NCBI GenBank assembly: GCA_002482525.1 | Contig: DLGC01000017.1 | Coordinates: 268,896-332,895, forward strand | Direction of reading: 5' to 3' | DNA from: Propionibacteriaceae bacterium UBA7704 | GTDB taxonomy: Bacteria > Actinomycetota > Actinomycetes > Propionibacteriales > Propionibacteriaceae | DNA: 64,000 nucleotides | In this document: positions 1 through 9,418 of the stretch, one piece after another | How the letters are laid out: each line of letters opens with the position of its first letter | How positions within the stretch are numbered: position 1 is the first letter of the stretch | Position numbers and translations under genes: made by a program | The notes under the pieces: generated by a model | Told to the model about the DNA's origin: nothing | What the model saw: the letters and a program-made list of their open reading frames with translations, nothing else | Databases searched by the model: none

Positions 1-457
1 ATCGCGACATCGCCGCGTCCACCGTCTGGACTCGTATCTGCTCTCGGCTGCCCCTCAGCTCGAGCAGACTCGCCGATGCCGGATGGCCGGGTCCGACCAA
101 TCCCAACCAGACAGTGCCGGGCTGATGGCCCTCCTGCGGATCGGGGCCGGCAACCCCAGTCACCGCTATCGCCCAATCCGCCCCAGTGCGCTGACGAGTG
201 CCTTCGGCCAGCGCCTCGGCCGTCTGCGGCGAGACCGCTCCAGCAGATTGCAGAATGTCCTCGTTCACTCCACCCAAGAGGTGCTTCAGCGACGTCGCAT
301 ACACCACAACACCACCGAGATAGACCTGCGAAGCACCGGGAATCGCTGTGATCGTCGCACCGATGAGTCCACCGGTGAGCGACTCTGCGGTCGCAACGGT
401 CTGGCCGCGGCTGAGGAGCCCGGCCACGAGCTGAGCCGCGGTGGTCTCAGGCGTCAT
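1..457 (-). CDS. cinA: CinA C-terminal family protein (nicotinamide-nucleotide amidohydrolase), cut by window edge
   Basis: The frame stays open from an ATG at 457 to the left edge (152 codons), so only the last few residues are missing. The N-terminal part carries TVATAESLTGG and the middle AVTGVAGPDPQEG with PGTVW, the typical CinA C-terminal (PncC) signature. The family deamidates nicotinamide mononucleotide in NAD salvage; stand-alone copies of about 160 aa are usual in actinobacteria, so this is not a truncation. The ATG lies inside the last codons of pgsA (11-nt overlap), which points to translational coupling at the end of the ftsK-rimO-pgsA operon. The competence role suggested by the name is not shown here. 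Confidence 0.88.
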   Translation of the reverse strand, partial: MTPETTAAQLVAGLLSRGQTVATAESLTGGLIGATITAIPGASQVYLGGVVVYATSLKHLLGGVNEDILQSAGAVSPQTAEALAEGTRQRTGADWAIAVTGVAGPDPQEGHQPGTVWLGLVGPGHPASASLLELRGSREQIRVQTVDAAMSR

Positions 458-1061
458 CGGATTGCTGGCTGGCCTTCCGCAGGCGCAAGGCGTCGATGAC
501 GTACATGACGCCGGTGATCACGGTCAGGGCGAAAGCCACCGCCATGACAGCCCAGGCGATGACGAACCACACCGGTGCCGGCACCCAGGTCTGGTCGATC
601 GGATAGGGCAGGAACATCAGTAGTGCGACCGACTGCATCAACGTCTTGAGCTTGCCTGCCGGTGCAGCCGCCATCACCGCATACTTCAGCATGACCACGC
701 GCATCCAGGTGATGCCCCACTCCCGCAGCAGGATCAGGATGGTGACCCACCAGGACAGCTCACCAAAGACACTCAGCAGGATGAAGGCTGCGCCGGTGAG
801 GGCCTTGTCCGCGATCGGATCCCAGATCTTCCCGAAATCGCTCACCAGGTTGTAGCGGCGGGCCAAGCGTCCATCAAAGAAGTCGGTGATGATCGCGACT
901 GCAAAGGTGATGGTGCCCGCCAACCGCCAGCCGAAGCCGGTGGACGGCTCGATCAACATCAAGACCACGAAAACCGGAACCAACACCAGCCGAAGCACCG
1001 TCAGTGCATTCGGCAGTTGGGCAGGTATGGCGGTCTGCGACCGCACTGAATCCGCGCCCAT
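447..1061 (-). CDS. pgsA: CDP-diacylglycerol-glycerol-3-phosphate 3-phosphatidyltransferase
   Basis: A 204-aa integral membrane enzyme that makes phosphatidylglycerophosphate, the committed step to phosphatidylglycerol and cardiolipin. The CDP-alcohol phosphatidyltransferase motif D-x2-D-G-x2-A-R...G-x3-D-x3-D is visible as DFFDGRLARR followed by DFGKIWDPIAD. Several hydrophobic helices follow. I chose the ATG at 1061 because it overlaps the rimO stop (TGATG); an upstream start at 1073 would add four residues inside rimO. Other CDP-alcohol transferases share the motif, but the position after rimO and before cinA supports PgsA. Confidence 0.9.
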   Translation of the reverse strand: MGADSVRSQTAIPAQLPNALTVLRLVLVPVFVVLMLIEPSTGFGWRLAGTITFAVAIITDFFDGRLARRYNLVSDFGKIWDPIADKALTGAAFILLSVFGELSWWVTILILLREWGITWMRVVMLKYAVMAAAPAGKLKTLMQSVALLMFLPYPIDQTWVPAPVWFVIAWAVMAVAFALTVITGVMYVIDALRLRKASQQSDDA

Positions 1062-2485
1062 CACCCCTCCCACTCCACGACGAGGTCCACGCCGTCGGTA
1101 TCGGTGACCCTACTCCACCCCAAGTCTGCGCTGGAAACCTGAGTTCCGCCTGTGTGAATCGTGACGATTCCATCGACCTCAGGACCCTGATGGGAGGCCC
1201 TTCCCCGGGCCAGGCCATCAGGCGATACCTCTTCGACCAACACCGCCACCCGGGTGCCGATCCGTTCGGCGGCGCGGTCGGCGCTGACCTGCTCCACCAG
1301 CGTGGCAATGCGGTCCACGCGCTGTGCAATGTCGTCTTCGGCGACCTTGGGGCGTAGCCGGGCGCCCTCGGTGCCTTCCTCATCGGAATAGCCGAACACA
1401 CCCACCGCATCCAGATTCGCCGCGGCCAGAAAGTCGGCCAAGTCATCAACCATGGCCTCGGTCTCACCAGGGAATCCCAGAATCACATTGGTACGAATTC
1501 CCGCCTCGGGACGCTCCTGGCGGATCCGACCGATGAGGTCCAAGAACGAATCGGCATCACCGAATCGACGCATCCGCCGCAACAGGTCCGCCGAGGAGTG
1601 TTGAAACGGCAGATCGAAATACGGAACCACATTGGGCAAGGTGAGCATGGCGTGCAGCAGCGCCGGATGGATCTCGGCAGGCTGCAGATAGCTCACCCGG
1701 ATCCAATCCAGTCCGTCGACACCACTGAGTTCGGCGAGCAGGCTCTCCAGATTGGTGCCCGCGTCACGCCCGTACCCGGTGGAGTTCTCACTGACCAACA
1801 CCACCTCGCGCACGCCTGTTTCCACCAGCCAGCGGGCCTCAGCCACGATCTCCCCGCTCGGGCGCGACAGGTAGGAGCCGCGGAAGCTGGGGATCGCACA
1901 GAAGGCGCACCGTCGATCACAGCCCGAAGCAATCTTCAACGGGGCGCTCGGCCCAGCGCCCAACCGCTGGCGCAGCACTCGCGGGCCGCTGGCCGGGCCG
2001 CCGCTGATCAGTGACTCGCCGTGGCCGGGCACCACCACCTGGCTGGCCTGGGCAGCCCGCGCTGCCGGTGCGATGGGTAACAGACTGCGCCGATCCCGCG
2101 GCGCATGGGTCGTCGGCCGATGCCCCTCGAGCACGGCACGCAGTCGCGCGGCCACCTGGGGATAGTCGTCGAATCCGAGCACCGCATCGGCCTCCGGAAG
2201 CGCTTCGGCCAACTCTGAGCCATAGCGTTCAGCCAAACAGCCGACTGCCACCACTGCCCGAGTTGCGCCGTCACCTTTGGTCTCAGCTGCCGCTAACAGA
2301 GTGTCGATGGAGTCCTTCTTGGCGGCGTCGATGAAGCCACAGGTATTCACCACCACCACGGCAGCGTCACGCGGGTCTGCGACCACCTCGAAGCCGTCGG
2401 CAGCCAGGCGTCCGGCCAGTTCCTCGGAGTCCACCTCATTGCGGGCACATCCCAAGCTGATCAGGTGGACCGGTGTCAGATTCAC
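1061..2485 (-). CDS. rimO: Ribosomal protein S12 methylthiotransferase RimO
   Basis: This 474-aa radical SAM enzyme adds a methylthio group to an aspartate of ribosomal protein S12. The N-terminal UPF0004 domain begins with VHLISLGCARNEVDSE and has further cysteines (VVNTCGF, VAVGCLAERYG) that would bind the auxiliary cluster. The radical SAM CxxxCxxC is CDRRCAFC near residue 190, followed by the usual ILGFPGETE segment. A TRAM-like C-terminal region is present. Length fits RimO and the LGCARNEVD opening separates it from MiaB. It starts 28 nt after the ftsK stop, so the two are probably cotranscribed. Confidence 0.93.
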   Translation of the reverse strand: MNLTPVHLISLGCARNEVDSEELAGRLAADGFEVVADPRDAAVVVVNTCGFIDAAKKDSIDTLLAAAETKGDGATRAVVAVGCLAERYGSELAEALPEADAVLGFDDYPQVAARLRAVLEGHRPTTHAPRDRRSLLPIAPAARAAQASQVVVPGHGESLISGGPASGPRVLRQRLGAGPSAPLKIASGCDRRCAFCAIPSFRGSYLSRPSGEIVAEARWLVETGVREVVLVSENSTGYGRDAGTNLESLLAELSGVDGLDWIRVSYLQPAEIHPALLHAMLTLPNVVPYFDLPFQHSSADLLRRMRRFGDADSFLDLIGRIRQERPEAGIRTNVILGFPGETEAMVDDLADFLAAANLDAVGVFGYSDEEGTEGARLRPKVAEDDIAQRVDRIATLVEQVSADRAAERIGTRVAVLVEEVSPDGLARGRASHQGPEVDGIVTIHTGGTQVSSADLGWSRVTDTDGVDLVVEWEG

Positions 2486-2513
2486 CCGGCCACGCTACCT
2501 CACCGAGACCTCG

Positions 2514-4919
2514 TCAGCCTTCGCGCAGCGCAGCCAGCACCTCGTCCAGATCGTCAGGCTTGACCAATACCTCACGCGGTTTGGATCCCTCGGAGGGTCC
2601 CACGATGCCGCGAGTCTCCAAAATGTCCATTAGCCGTCCGGCCTTGGCGAAACCGACGCGCAGCTTGCGTTGCAGCATCGACGTGGAACCCAACTGCAGG
2701 TCAACCACCAACTGACAGGCCTCCAGCACCAGCTCCAGATCGTCACCGATGTCCTCGGCAACCTTCTTGGACTCAACCGGAGCGTTCACGTCCTCGCGAT
2801 ACTGCGGTGCCAACTGCTCGGTGACCTTCTTCACCACCGAGCGAATCTCCGCCTCGGTCACCCAGGCCCCCTGGACGCGCAGCGGCTTGGACTGGCCCAT
2901 CGGCAGGAACAGCCCGTCACCTTGGCCAACCAGTTTCTCCGCCCCCGGCGTATCCAGGATGACGCGTGAGTCGGTCATCGACGACGTCGCGAAGGCCAAT
3001 CGGGACGGCACATTGGCCTTGATCAGCCCCGTCACGACATCGGTCGAAGGACGCTGCGTGGCCAGGATCAGGTGGATACCGGCAGCGCGAGCCAACTGAG
3101 TGATCCGCACGATGGAATCCTCCACATCGCGCGGGGCAACCATCATCAGATCGCTCAGCTCATCGACGATCACCAGCAGATAGGGATACGGCGCCAGTTC
3201 GCGCTCCGAGCCCGGCGGCAGCTTCACCTGGCCGGCCCGGACAGCCTTGTTGAAGTCGTCGACGTGCCGAAAACCGAAGCTGGCCAGATCGTCGTAGCGG
3301 GCGTCCATCTCGCGCACCACCCACTGCAGCGCCTCAGCGGCCTTCTTCGCGCTGGTGATGATGGGCGTGACCAGGTGTGGAATGCCCTCGTAGTGCGTCA
3401 GTTCCACCCGCTTGGGGTCGACCAGCAGCATGCGAACCTCTTCGGGCGTGGCACGCATCAGAATCGAGGTGATCATCGAGTTCACGAAACTCGACTTGCC
3501 CGAACCGGTGGCACCGGCCACCAGCAGGTGCGGCATCTTGGCCATATTGGCCACCACATAGCCGCCCTCAACATCCTTGCCCAGGCCCACCGTCATCGGG
3601 TGATGATCGTTGCGGGCACGGTTGGACCGAAGCACATCACCCAAGGAGACGATCTCCTTGTCGGCATTGGGGATCTCGATGCCGATCGCGGACTTGCCCG
3701 GAATCGGGGACAGGATACGCACATCAGCCGAAGCAACCGCGTAGGCGATGTTCTTACTCAGCGCGGTCACTTTCTCGACCTTGACCGCATTCCCCAGTTC
3801 CACCTCATAGCGGGTCACCGTCGGACCCCGGGTGTAGCCAGTGACTTGGGCGTCGATCTCGAACTGCTGCAGCACCTCGGTGAGGCTCTTCACCACCGCG
3901 TCGCTGGCAGCGGTGCGCGCTTTGGGCACGCTGCCGGGCTTCAGAATGGCGGGGTCAGGAAGCTCATAGACCACGTCGCCGCTGAGAACGGGCTGCTCGG
4001 CACGCAGCGGCTCTGAGGAGATTTCGGGCACTGCGGGCGCCGACTCAGCAGGCTGACGGCGCCGCCCAGGCTTGGGCTCGTCACTGACCACGACAGTCTC
4101 TTCGTCGTCCACATCGATCTCACCGGTGTCCAACAGCGGACTGTCATAGGCACGATGGTTGGCGCCATATTCGATCTCATCACGCGATTGCGGCTTGAGC
4201 TTCGCGACAAGGGCTTTCACGCCAGTGCTCAGCTCATTCAGGGGAATTCCCAGCACGACCAGGAAGCCGATCACGGCTGCAATCACCAGCACGGGCACCG
4301 CGATCCAGGTGCCGACGAGTTCAACCAGCGGCGAGGACGACAAGAACCCCAGGAAGCCACCAGCGGCGCGCACCTGTTCGGGGGCATTACCCGGAGGGAG
4401 GCCGCGCGCGATATGGATCACACCCAGCGTCCCGAAGAGCAGTGCCGCCCAGCCCACGACCTGGCGGCCCGCCGAGCCGTGACGTTCGGGATGCCGGAAG
4501 GTACGCCACGCGACGGCCAACGCCACGACGGGGACGGCATAGGCGAACACACCCACCACGGTGGTCACTGCGATGGCGATCCAGGTGCCGACAGCACCGG
4601 GCAGACCGAACCAGAACTGTGCGGCGACAAGCAGGCCGAACAGCATCACGGCGAAAGCCGAACCATCATGTCGTTGTTCCGGCTCAAGGTCTTTCACCGC
4701 CGGGGCCAGTGCTCGGATTCCCGAACCGACCACACCGGCTATGCCGCGCCAGGTGGCCACCAGGCCACGGCCGATCGCAGCAAGCGCCTTGGACAGCCCC
4801 GAGGGCTGCGACTGCTTGCGAGTCGTCGTTCTCTTCTTGCTTCCAGTGCTTCGGGAGGCGCTTTGACGCGAGGACGCGCTGCTGCGGCTCCGCGAAGGGG
4901 AAGACGCGCGGGTCGCCAT
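2514..4919 (-). CDS. ftsK: DNA translocase FtsK/SpoIIIE
   Basis: An 801-aa septal DNA pump that moves chromosome ends through the closing septum and activates XerCD at dif. The first ~75 residues are Ser/Arg/Lys-rich and disordered. Four or so membrane helices span about 85-230, a charged linker runs to ~330, and the RecA-like motor follows. Walker A is GATGSGKSS near residue 470 and Walker B is LLVIVDELSDLM. The gamma winged helix that reads KOPS is seen at the C-terminus (STSMLQRKLRVGFAKAGRLM). It is the first gene of ftsK-rimO-pgsA-cinA. XerD, its usual partner, is at 52 kb. Confidence 0.96.
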   Translation of the reverse strand: MATRASSPSRSRSSASSRQSASRSTGSKKRTTTRKQSQPSGLSKALAAIGRGLVATWRGIAGVVGSGIRALAPAVKDLEPEQRHDGSAFAVMLFGLLVAAQFWFGLPGAVGTWIAIAVTTVVGVFAYAVPVVALAVAWRTFRHPERHGSAGRQVVGWAALLFGTLGVIHIARGLPPGNAPEQVRAAGGFLGFLSSSPLVELVGTWIAVPVLVIAAVIGFLVVLGIPLNELSTGVKALVAKLKPQSRDEIEYGANHRAYDSPLLDTGEIDVDDEETVVVSDEPKPGRRRQPAESAPAVPEISSEPLRAEQPVLSGDVVYELPDPAILKPGSVPKARTAASDAVVKSLTEVLQQFEIDAQVTGYTRGPTVTRYEVELGNAVKVEKVTALSKNIAYAVASADVRILSPIPGKSAIGIEIPNADKEIVSLGDVLRSNRARNDHHPMTVGLGKDVEGGYVVANMAKMPHLLVAGATGSGKSSFVNSMITSILMRATPEEVRMLLVDPKRVELTHYEGIPHLVTPIITSAKKAAEALQWVVREMDARYDDLASFGFRHVDDFNKAVRAGQVKLPPGSERELAPYPYLLVIVDELSDLMMVAPRDVEDSIVRITQLARAAGIHLILATQRPSTDVVTGLIKANVPSRLAFATSSMTDSRVILDTPGAEKLVGQGDGLFLPMGQSKPLRVQGAWVTEAEIRSVVKKVTEQLAPQYREDVNAPVESKKVAEDIGDDLELVLEACQLVVDLQLGSTSMLQRKLRVGFAKAGRLMDILETRGIVGPSEGSKPREVLVKPDDLDEVLAALREG

Positions 4920-5011
4920 GCCGCCAACTTAGGTGATTGCACCGACAAAGCGGAGTTTCCACGCCGAGAAAGCCCTCATTGCGAGCTCACAGCCATTGCT
5001 GGGGACGCGGC

Positions 5012-5962
5012 TCAGAAGTGGGTCCATCCCTGCGTATCGAGTTCCGGCTCGACTCCATCCAACAACACCACAGGCTCCCCGGGCAGTACGCGCCCCAAGA
5101 CCGTCCATCCGGCGGGAACAGCGTCGAGGGTGGGGAAAGTCGCCACAAGGGCATGGTCGTCGCCGCCGGTGAGTTGGAAGACCAACGGGTCGCCGCCGCC
5201 AACCGCAGCCGCCACCGCCTGCTGCGGCTCGGCGATCTGGAACGCACTCGAATCCAGATCGATCGCTACCGCCGAAGCTCGACAGAGGTGACCCAGATCA
5301 GCGAGCAGGCCATCGGAGATGTCGATCATGGCGGTGGCACCGGCATCGGCCGCGATGCGTCCTGCACCGTAGGGAACCTCCGGCACCCGGTGCGCGGTGA
5401 CCACAGCGGCCGGGGATCGGAATCCTCGGGTCAAGACCGCCAGACCGGCCGCAGCCCAACCCAGACGCCCGACCATGGCCACCACATCCCCGGCTCGCGC
5501 ACCGGCGCGAGTCAGCGGCGCTCGACCGTCCTGGTCGGCCAACACTGTCACGGTGACGACGATCACCGCCGCCGTGGTCAGGTCGCCTCCGACCAATGCC
5601 ACGCAGGCCCGCTCGGCTTCGCTGGCCACGCCGTCGGCAAAGCCGTCCACCCATTCGATGTCGGTGGTGCTCGGCAACGCCAGACTGATCACGACAGCCT
5701 TGGGAACCGCGCCCATCGCTTCGGCGTCGGCGACACAGGCGGCCACCGCCTTGCGTCCGACATCGTGGGCAGAGGACCAGGCACGCCGAAAATGCACATC
5801 CTCGACCATGGTGTCGGTAGACACCGCCAGATCGCCGGCCAGGCGGAGGACGGCGGCATCGTCGCCGACTCCGAGCTGCACCGCGTCGGCGCGAACAGCA
5901 CGGCTCGTGATCCGATCGATCAGGGCGAACTCGCCCAGTTCGCCGATACTGGAGCCGGTCAC
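5012..5962 (-). CDS. thiL: Thiamine-monophosphate kinase
   Basis: ThiL phosphorylates thiamine monophosphate to the active cofactor thiamine diphosphate. The 316-aa protein begins GELGEFALIDRI and carries GVGDDAAV, STDTMVEDVHF and VGGDLT, the Mg/ATP-binding motifs of the PurM-like fold. The frame stays open upstream to 6058, but that stretch lies inside ddl and is not conserved in style. I chose the GTG at 5962, 4 nt after the ddl stop, which gives the normal family length. It is the last gene of the leuC-to-thiL run. Confidence 0.93.
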   Translation of the reverse strand: MTGSSIGELGEFALIDRITSRAVRADAVQLGVGDDAAVLRLAGDLAVSTDTMVEDVHFRRAWSSAHDVGRKAVAACVADAEAMGAVPKAVVISLALPSTTDIEWVDGFADGVASEAERACVALVGGDLTTAAVIVVTVTVLADQDGRAPLTRAGARAGDVVAMVGRLGWAAAGLAVLTRGFRSPAAVVTAHRVPEVPYGAGRIAADAGATAMIDISDGLLADLGHLCRASAVAIDLDSSAFQIAEPQQAVAAAVGGGDPLVFQLTGGDDHALVATFPTLDAVPAGWTVLGRVLPGEPVVLLDGVEPELDTQGWTHF

Positions 5963-5966
5963 GGGC

Positions 5967-7085
5967 TCACACGGCTCGCGGGCCGAGCCCGGCCAGTTTG
6001 CCGGAGATGCCACCGGCAGCGCGCAACGCGGCACCATTCTCGAAAGTCTCAGAAGCACGCTGCGACAGCCGCACCTTGGCCTGCTCGATCATGCCGTGCA
6101 GAATCGTTGCCGGAGCGACCTCCGGCCACAGGTACAACGCCATGGCTCCGGGGATGGAATTGACCTCATTGACGTAGATCTGCTCGCCATCGCTCAAGAA
6201 GTCCACCCGGCAAATGCCGTCCAGGCCGGTCGCCTGCTGGACGCGCAGCGCGGCGTCAGCCATGGCCTCGGCCACCGAGTCGGGAATCTGAGCCGGGAGC
6301 TCACGGGGTGCGCTGGTCAGCCCGTCACTGCCCATGTACTTGTTGCTGTAGTCGTAGATCGCAGTCGACGACGAGCGGGTCGGCTTCTCGATCAGAGAGG
6401 ACTCAAACTCCGGATAGGTCACAAACGAGATGTTCAGGTCGAACAGGTCCTTGCGGTAGGGCTCGATGACGGCGCCGTCGCGAAGATAGGGACTGGTGGT
6501 GGTCAAAGCCACCGCCGTCGCATAGTCGTCGACGACTTCAATGCCGATCGAGGAGCCCCCGAAACGTGGCTTGACGATGTAGGGCGGCTCGAAGTCGGGT
6601 TCCCAGCCGGCAACCACCAGGCGCCGCGGCAAGGCGGGTAGGCCCACGTCGGCCATCACCGCACCGAAGGCGAATTTGTCCATGCCCAGGGCCGCAGCGG
6701 CCGGCGTCGAACCGGTCGCCGGAACCCCCATCATCGCGAACAGGCTTTGAGCGCCGCCGCTCTCCCCCGCGCCGCCATGCAGGGCCAGCAGCACCACGCC
6801 CAATTCCACCGGTCGCTTTCGCATGCCCTTGACGGGCAGGAAGCTCAACTCACCGTGGGCCAACCGGATCTCCAGTTCGGTGCTGCCCTTCGGGGCGCCC
6901 TCGAGGTAGTCGCGGGCCTCCGTGTCGGTTGGCACCAGGTGCCAGGATCCACCACGGTCCCAATACACGCATTGAACGCTGTCGCCGGATTCAGCCAACA
7001 CCCGCTCGCACTGCAGACCACTCAGGATGGAGATGTCGTGCTCGGCCGACGGGCCTCCGAACAGCACGGTAATCAATTCACTCAC
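5967..7085 (-). CDS. ddl: D-alanine-D-alanine ligase
   Basis: A 372-aa ATP-grasp ligase that makes D-Ala-D-Ala for the peptidoglycan stem peptide. It opens VLFGGPSAEHDISILSG, has the HGGAGESGG loop, and ends with the metal-binding EVNSIPG motif. The omega-loop YDYSNKY near residue 245 matches the form found in D-Ala-D-Ala enzymes rather than D-Ala-D-Lac enzymes (established for the Ddl/Van family), so glycopeptide resistance is not suggested. The gene follows the MurF-like ligase by 46 nt and precedes thiL by 4 nt. A ddl-thiL pair is common in actinobacteria. Confidence 0.94.
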   Translation of the reverse strand: MSELITVLFGGPSAEHDISILSGLQCERVLAESGDSVQCVYWDRGGSWHLVPTDTEARDYLEGAPKGSTELEIRLAHGELSFLPVKGMRKRPVELGVVLLALHGGAGESGGAQSLFAMMGVPATGSTPAAAALGMDKFAFGAVMADVGLPALPRRLVVAGWEPDFEPPYIVKPRFGGSSIGIEVVDDYATAVALTTTSPYLRDGAVIEPYRKDLFDLNISFVTYPEFESSLIEKPTRSSSTAIYDYSNKYMGSDGLTSAPRELPAQIPDSVAEAMADAALRVQQATGLDGICRVDFLSDGEQIYVNEVNSIPGAMALYLWPEVAPATILHGMIEQAKVRLSQRASETFENGAALRAAGGISGKLAGLGPRAV

Positions 7086-7131
7086 CTATTCACGCCTTTC
7101 CCGACATCTCGTCATCAGTGTCCGCACACCG

Positions 7132-8661
7132 TCACGCGTAGTGATCCGGCAGGTCATTCTCGTACAGAACGACATCATGCTCTTTGAGCCGCGCAGACAC
7201 GGCCTCGGTCGCCTCATCCCGGCTCTCGAAGCACAGTACTTTGCCTGGCCCGTCCGCTGCACCACGGAGCAGCGCGCGCCGGTTGGTCCAGCCAACGATC
7301 ACCAGGGTGTGGTTCGGTCGACTCACCGCCAATCGGGCCAGATCGGCATTGCGCTGGGCCTGATTGCTCCCCAACTCGACCATGCCCGGGGTCACGACGT
7401 ACAGCCGGCCGTCGCCCTGCAGCCGCTCGGCGGCGCCACGCACGGCGTGGGCGGCACCGGTGGGGTTGGAGTTGTAGGTGTCATCGATGACTGAAATCCC
7501 TTGGGGGCCCTGCACCAGCTCAGCGCGATGCGGGGCACCGGGCAGCGTCCGCCGGGCGAACATTGCCGCAGTGGGAGTGACGTCCAGGGCCAGCGCGACA
7601 CCGATGGCGCACGCCAAGTTGATGGGATGGCCGAACTGCTGGGCGGGGATGCTCACCAGTTCGTCACCGCCGAGCACGATGCGCCACTGACGGTCGACGG
7701 TGGCCACCGCAACATCAGCCTCGGCGGCACCGTGGGCCGAACACCGCACTACCCGGCGGTCTGCTTCGAGTCGATCAGCCAGTTCGGCCAGCTCCGGCTC
7801 GTCGATGTTGAGCACGATCGCCGGCGCCTTCTCGGTGATCTCCGACTTGGCGCGCACGATGGTCGCCCGATCCTTCATCCGGGAAAGGTGCGCCTCTCCT
7901 ATCGAGGTGATCACCGCGACGGTCGGCGGGAAGGAGGTGCACAGCTTGCGGATCTCGCCAGGACCGTAGGTGCCCATTTCAGCAATCAGCACCGAGGTGC
8001 CGGGACGAAGCTGATCGTTGATGGTGCGGGAGAGCCCCATCAGATTGTTGAAGCTTCCCGGACTGGCCAGCACCGTCTGGGAGCCGGACAACACGAAGTC
8101 GACGTACAGCTTGGTGGAGGTCTTGCCGTACGAGCCTGTGATGCCGACCACCGTGGGATTCACCTTGGCGAGGTTCTGCTCGGCCTGCCGGACGAAGCGC
8201 GAGGCCAGCGAAGCCTCGATCGGACGCATGATTGCCAACCCCAGATCCACGAGCAAGGGAGTCAGCGCCGCAACCACCATGGTCAGCGGCGCATACACGA
8301 GGAACGTCACAGCCAGGCTGATCAGTTGCAGCGCCGCGACGGCCGCCACCATTCGCTTGGCTCGAGCCGTGAGCACCAGGGACGCTTTGGTGCCGCGAAT
8401 GCCCAGCCCAACAGGCCAGAAGACCAGCACGATCGCTGCCGCTATCGACACCAGCGGGAGAACGAACCCGACGAGTGTCAGCACCACCACGGCGATGGCC
8501 AACCCGGCATTCACTGGACGCTTCACCAGCCACAGCCCTGCGAAGGTCGTCGCCTCACCCGGGACGTAATGCTCGCGCTGTGCGACACGCAACCACCGCG
8601 CGTCGGCCACCACGATGGCAGCGACAGCGGCAACCAGCACCAGCCAGTCGACCCAGATCAT
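7132..8661 (-). CDS. Membrane-anchored MurF-like Mur ligase
   Basis: A 509-aa protein in two parts. Residues 1-150 hold about five hydrophobic segments (roughly 3-21, 49-67, 69-90, 103-121, 123-144). A Mur ligase core follows: P-loop GITGSYGKTSTK, then VAVITSIGEAHLSRM, and the MurF-type DDTYNSNPTGA in the C-terminal domain. The usual soluble UDP-MurNAc-binding N-terminal domain of MurF is absent and the membrane region takes its place. By family it should join an amino acid or dipeptide to a carboxylate using ATP. With ddl next door, D-Ala-D-Ala is the obvious donor, but the acceptor may be membrane-bound. It overlaps the hydrolase stop by ATGA. It could be the only MurF or a paralogue; the window cannot tell. 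Confidence 0.85.
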   Translation of the reverse strand: MIWVDWLVLVAAVAAIVVADARWLRVAQREHYVPGEATTFAGLWLVKRPVNAGLAIAVVVLTLVGFVLPLVSIAAAIVLVFWPVGLGIRGTKASLVLTARAKRMVAAVAALQLISLAVTFLVYAPLTMVVAALTPLLVDLGLAIMRPIEASLASRFVRQAEQNLAKVNPTVVGITGSYGKTSTKLYVDFVLSGSQTVLASPGSFNNLMGLSRTINDQLRPGTSVLIAEMGTYGPGEIRKLCTSFPPTVAVITSIGEAHLSRMKDRATIVRAKSEITEKAPAIVLNIDEPELAELADRLEADRRVVRCSAHGAAEADVAVATVDRQWRIVLGGDELVSIPAQQFGHPINLACAIGVALALDVTPTAAMFARRTLPGAPHRAELVQGPQGISVIDDTYNSNPTGAAHAVRGAAERLQGDGRLYVVTPGMVELGSNQAQRNADLARLAVSRPNHTLVIVGWTNRRALLRGAADGPGKVLCFESRDEATEAVSARLKEHDVVLYENDLPDHYA

Positions 8662-9401
8662 GCGCTCACACTCCTCAGGGCCGCCCGCAGCGGCTCAGCA
8701 AGATGGTCATCGAGTTGGTGGGTGGCCCCGTCCACGACGGTCAGTTCGGCAGCTTCACCAAGAATTCCCCGTGCTGCCTGGGCAATCGCCACCGGCACCT
8801 CGGTGTCGTCGGCGCCCCACACCATCACCACGGGAATGCCCGCCTCGGCGATCATGCGGAGCTGATCGGCATAGTCCTCATTCACGGCGCTCACCATGAT
8901 CGTCCGCATCACACCGACCGCAGCTCGATAGTCCGCCGAGCCATAGCGCTGGCGATAGGCCTCCATGCGCGCATCGCCGAGCAACTGGTGCGCATGCAGC
9001 CAGCGTGCCATCCGGTAGCCGAACTTGGGTTTGCCGCCGCCGCTGCGTCGCAGCAGGGGCACCCCGGTAAGCACCAGGGCCCGCACCTTCTGGGGTGCCA
9101 GAGCCGCCATCTGGACCGCGATACGACCGCCAAAAGAATGGCCCGCCAGTACCCGGGTTTGGCCATCGGGCAGGCCGGCGAGCAAGGCTTGCGCGTAGTC
9201 CAGCGTCGTCCACGGCGTATCTGGTGCACTGGTGGCACCAAAGCCGGGAAGGTCGAAGGAAACGGCGTCGCGATCGAAGAGCACCGGCTCCCAGTCGCGC
9301 CGACTACGACCCCAGCCGTGCAGAGCCCACACCTGCGATTCGGGGTCACCGTAACGCTCGGCCATCATTCCGGTTCCGGGTACGGATATCAGCACCCGCA
9401 A
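8658..9401 (-). CDS. Alpha/beta-fold hydrolase
   Basis: About 247 aa with a complete catalytic set: oxyanion HGWGRS, nucleophile elbow LAGHSFGGR, acid VWGADDTEVPV and histidine DGATHQLDDH. No signal peptide is visible, so it should be cytoplasmic. The substrate is unknown. The stop overlaps the start of the MurF-like ligase (ATGA), so the two are translated together and a linked function is likely. The start is unsure: TTG 9401, GTG 9395, or ATG 9368, the last preceded by GGAACCGGA, the best ribosome-binding site of the three and giving 236 aa. Confidence 0.85.
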   Translation of the reverse strand: MRVLISVPGTGMMAERYGDPESQVWALHGWGRSRRDWEPVLFDRDAVSFDLPGFGATSAPDTPWTTLDYAQALLAGLPDGQTRVLAGHSFGGRIAVQMAALAPQKVRALVLTGVPLLRRSGGGKPKFGYRMARWLHAHQLLGDARMEAYRQRYGSADYRAAVGVMRTIMVSAVNEDYADQLRMIAEAGIPVVMVWGADDTEVPVAIAQAARGILGEAAELTVVDGATHQLDDHLAEPLRAALRSVSA

Positions 9402-9418
9402 ATCTTAGCCGAACCGAA

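Noticed and set aside
3072..5291. Plus-strand frames opposite ftsK and thiL
   Set aside because: They mirror strongly supported minus-strand genes and show no motif, ribosome site or sensible composition.
5967..7085. Glycopeptide-resistance D-Ala-D-Lac ligase
   Set aside because: The omega loop YDYSNKY is of the D-Ala-D-Ala type and no vanH, vanX or vanS/R lies nearby.
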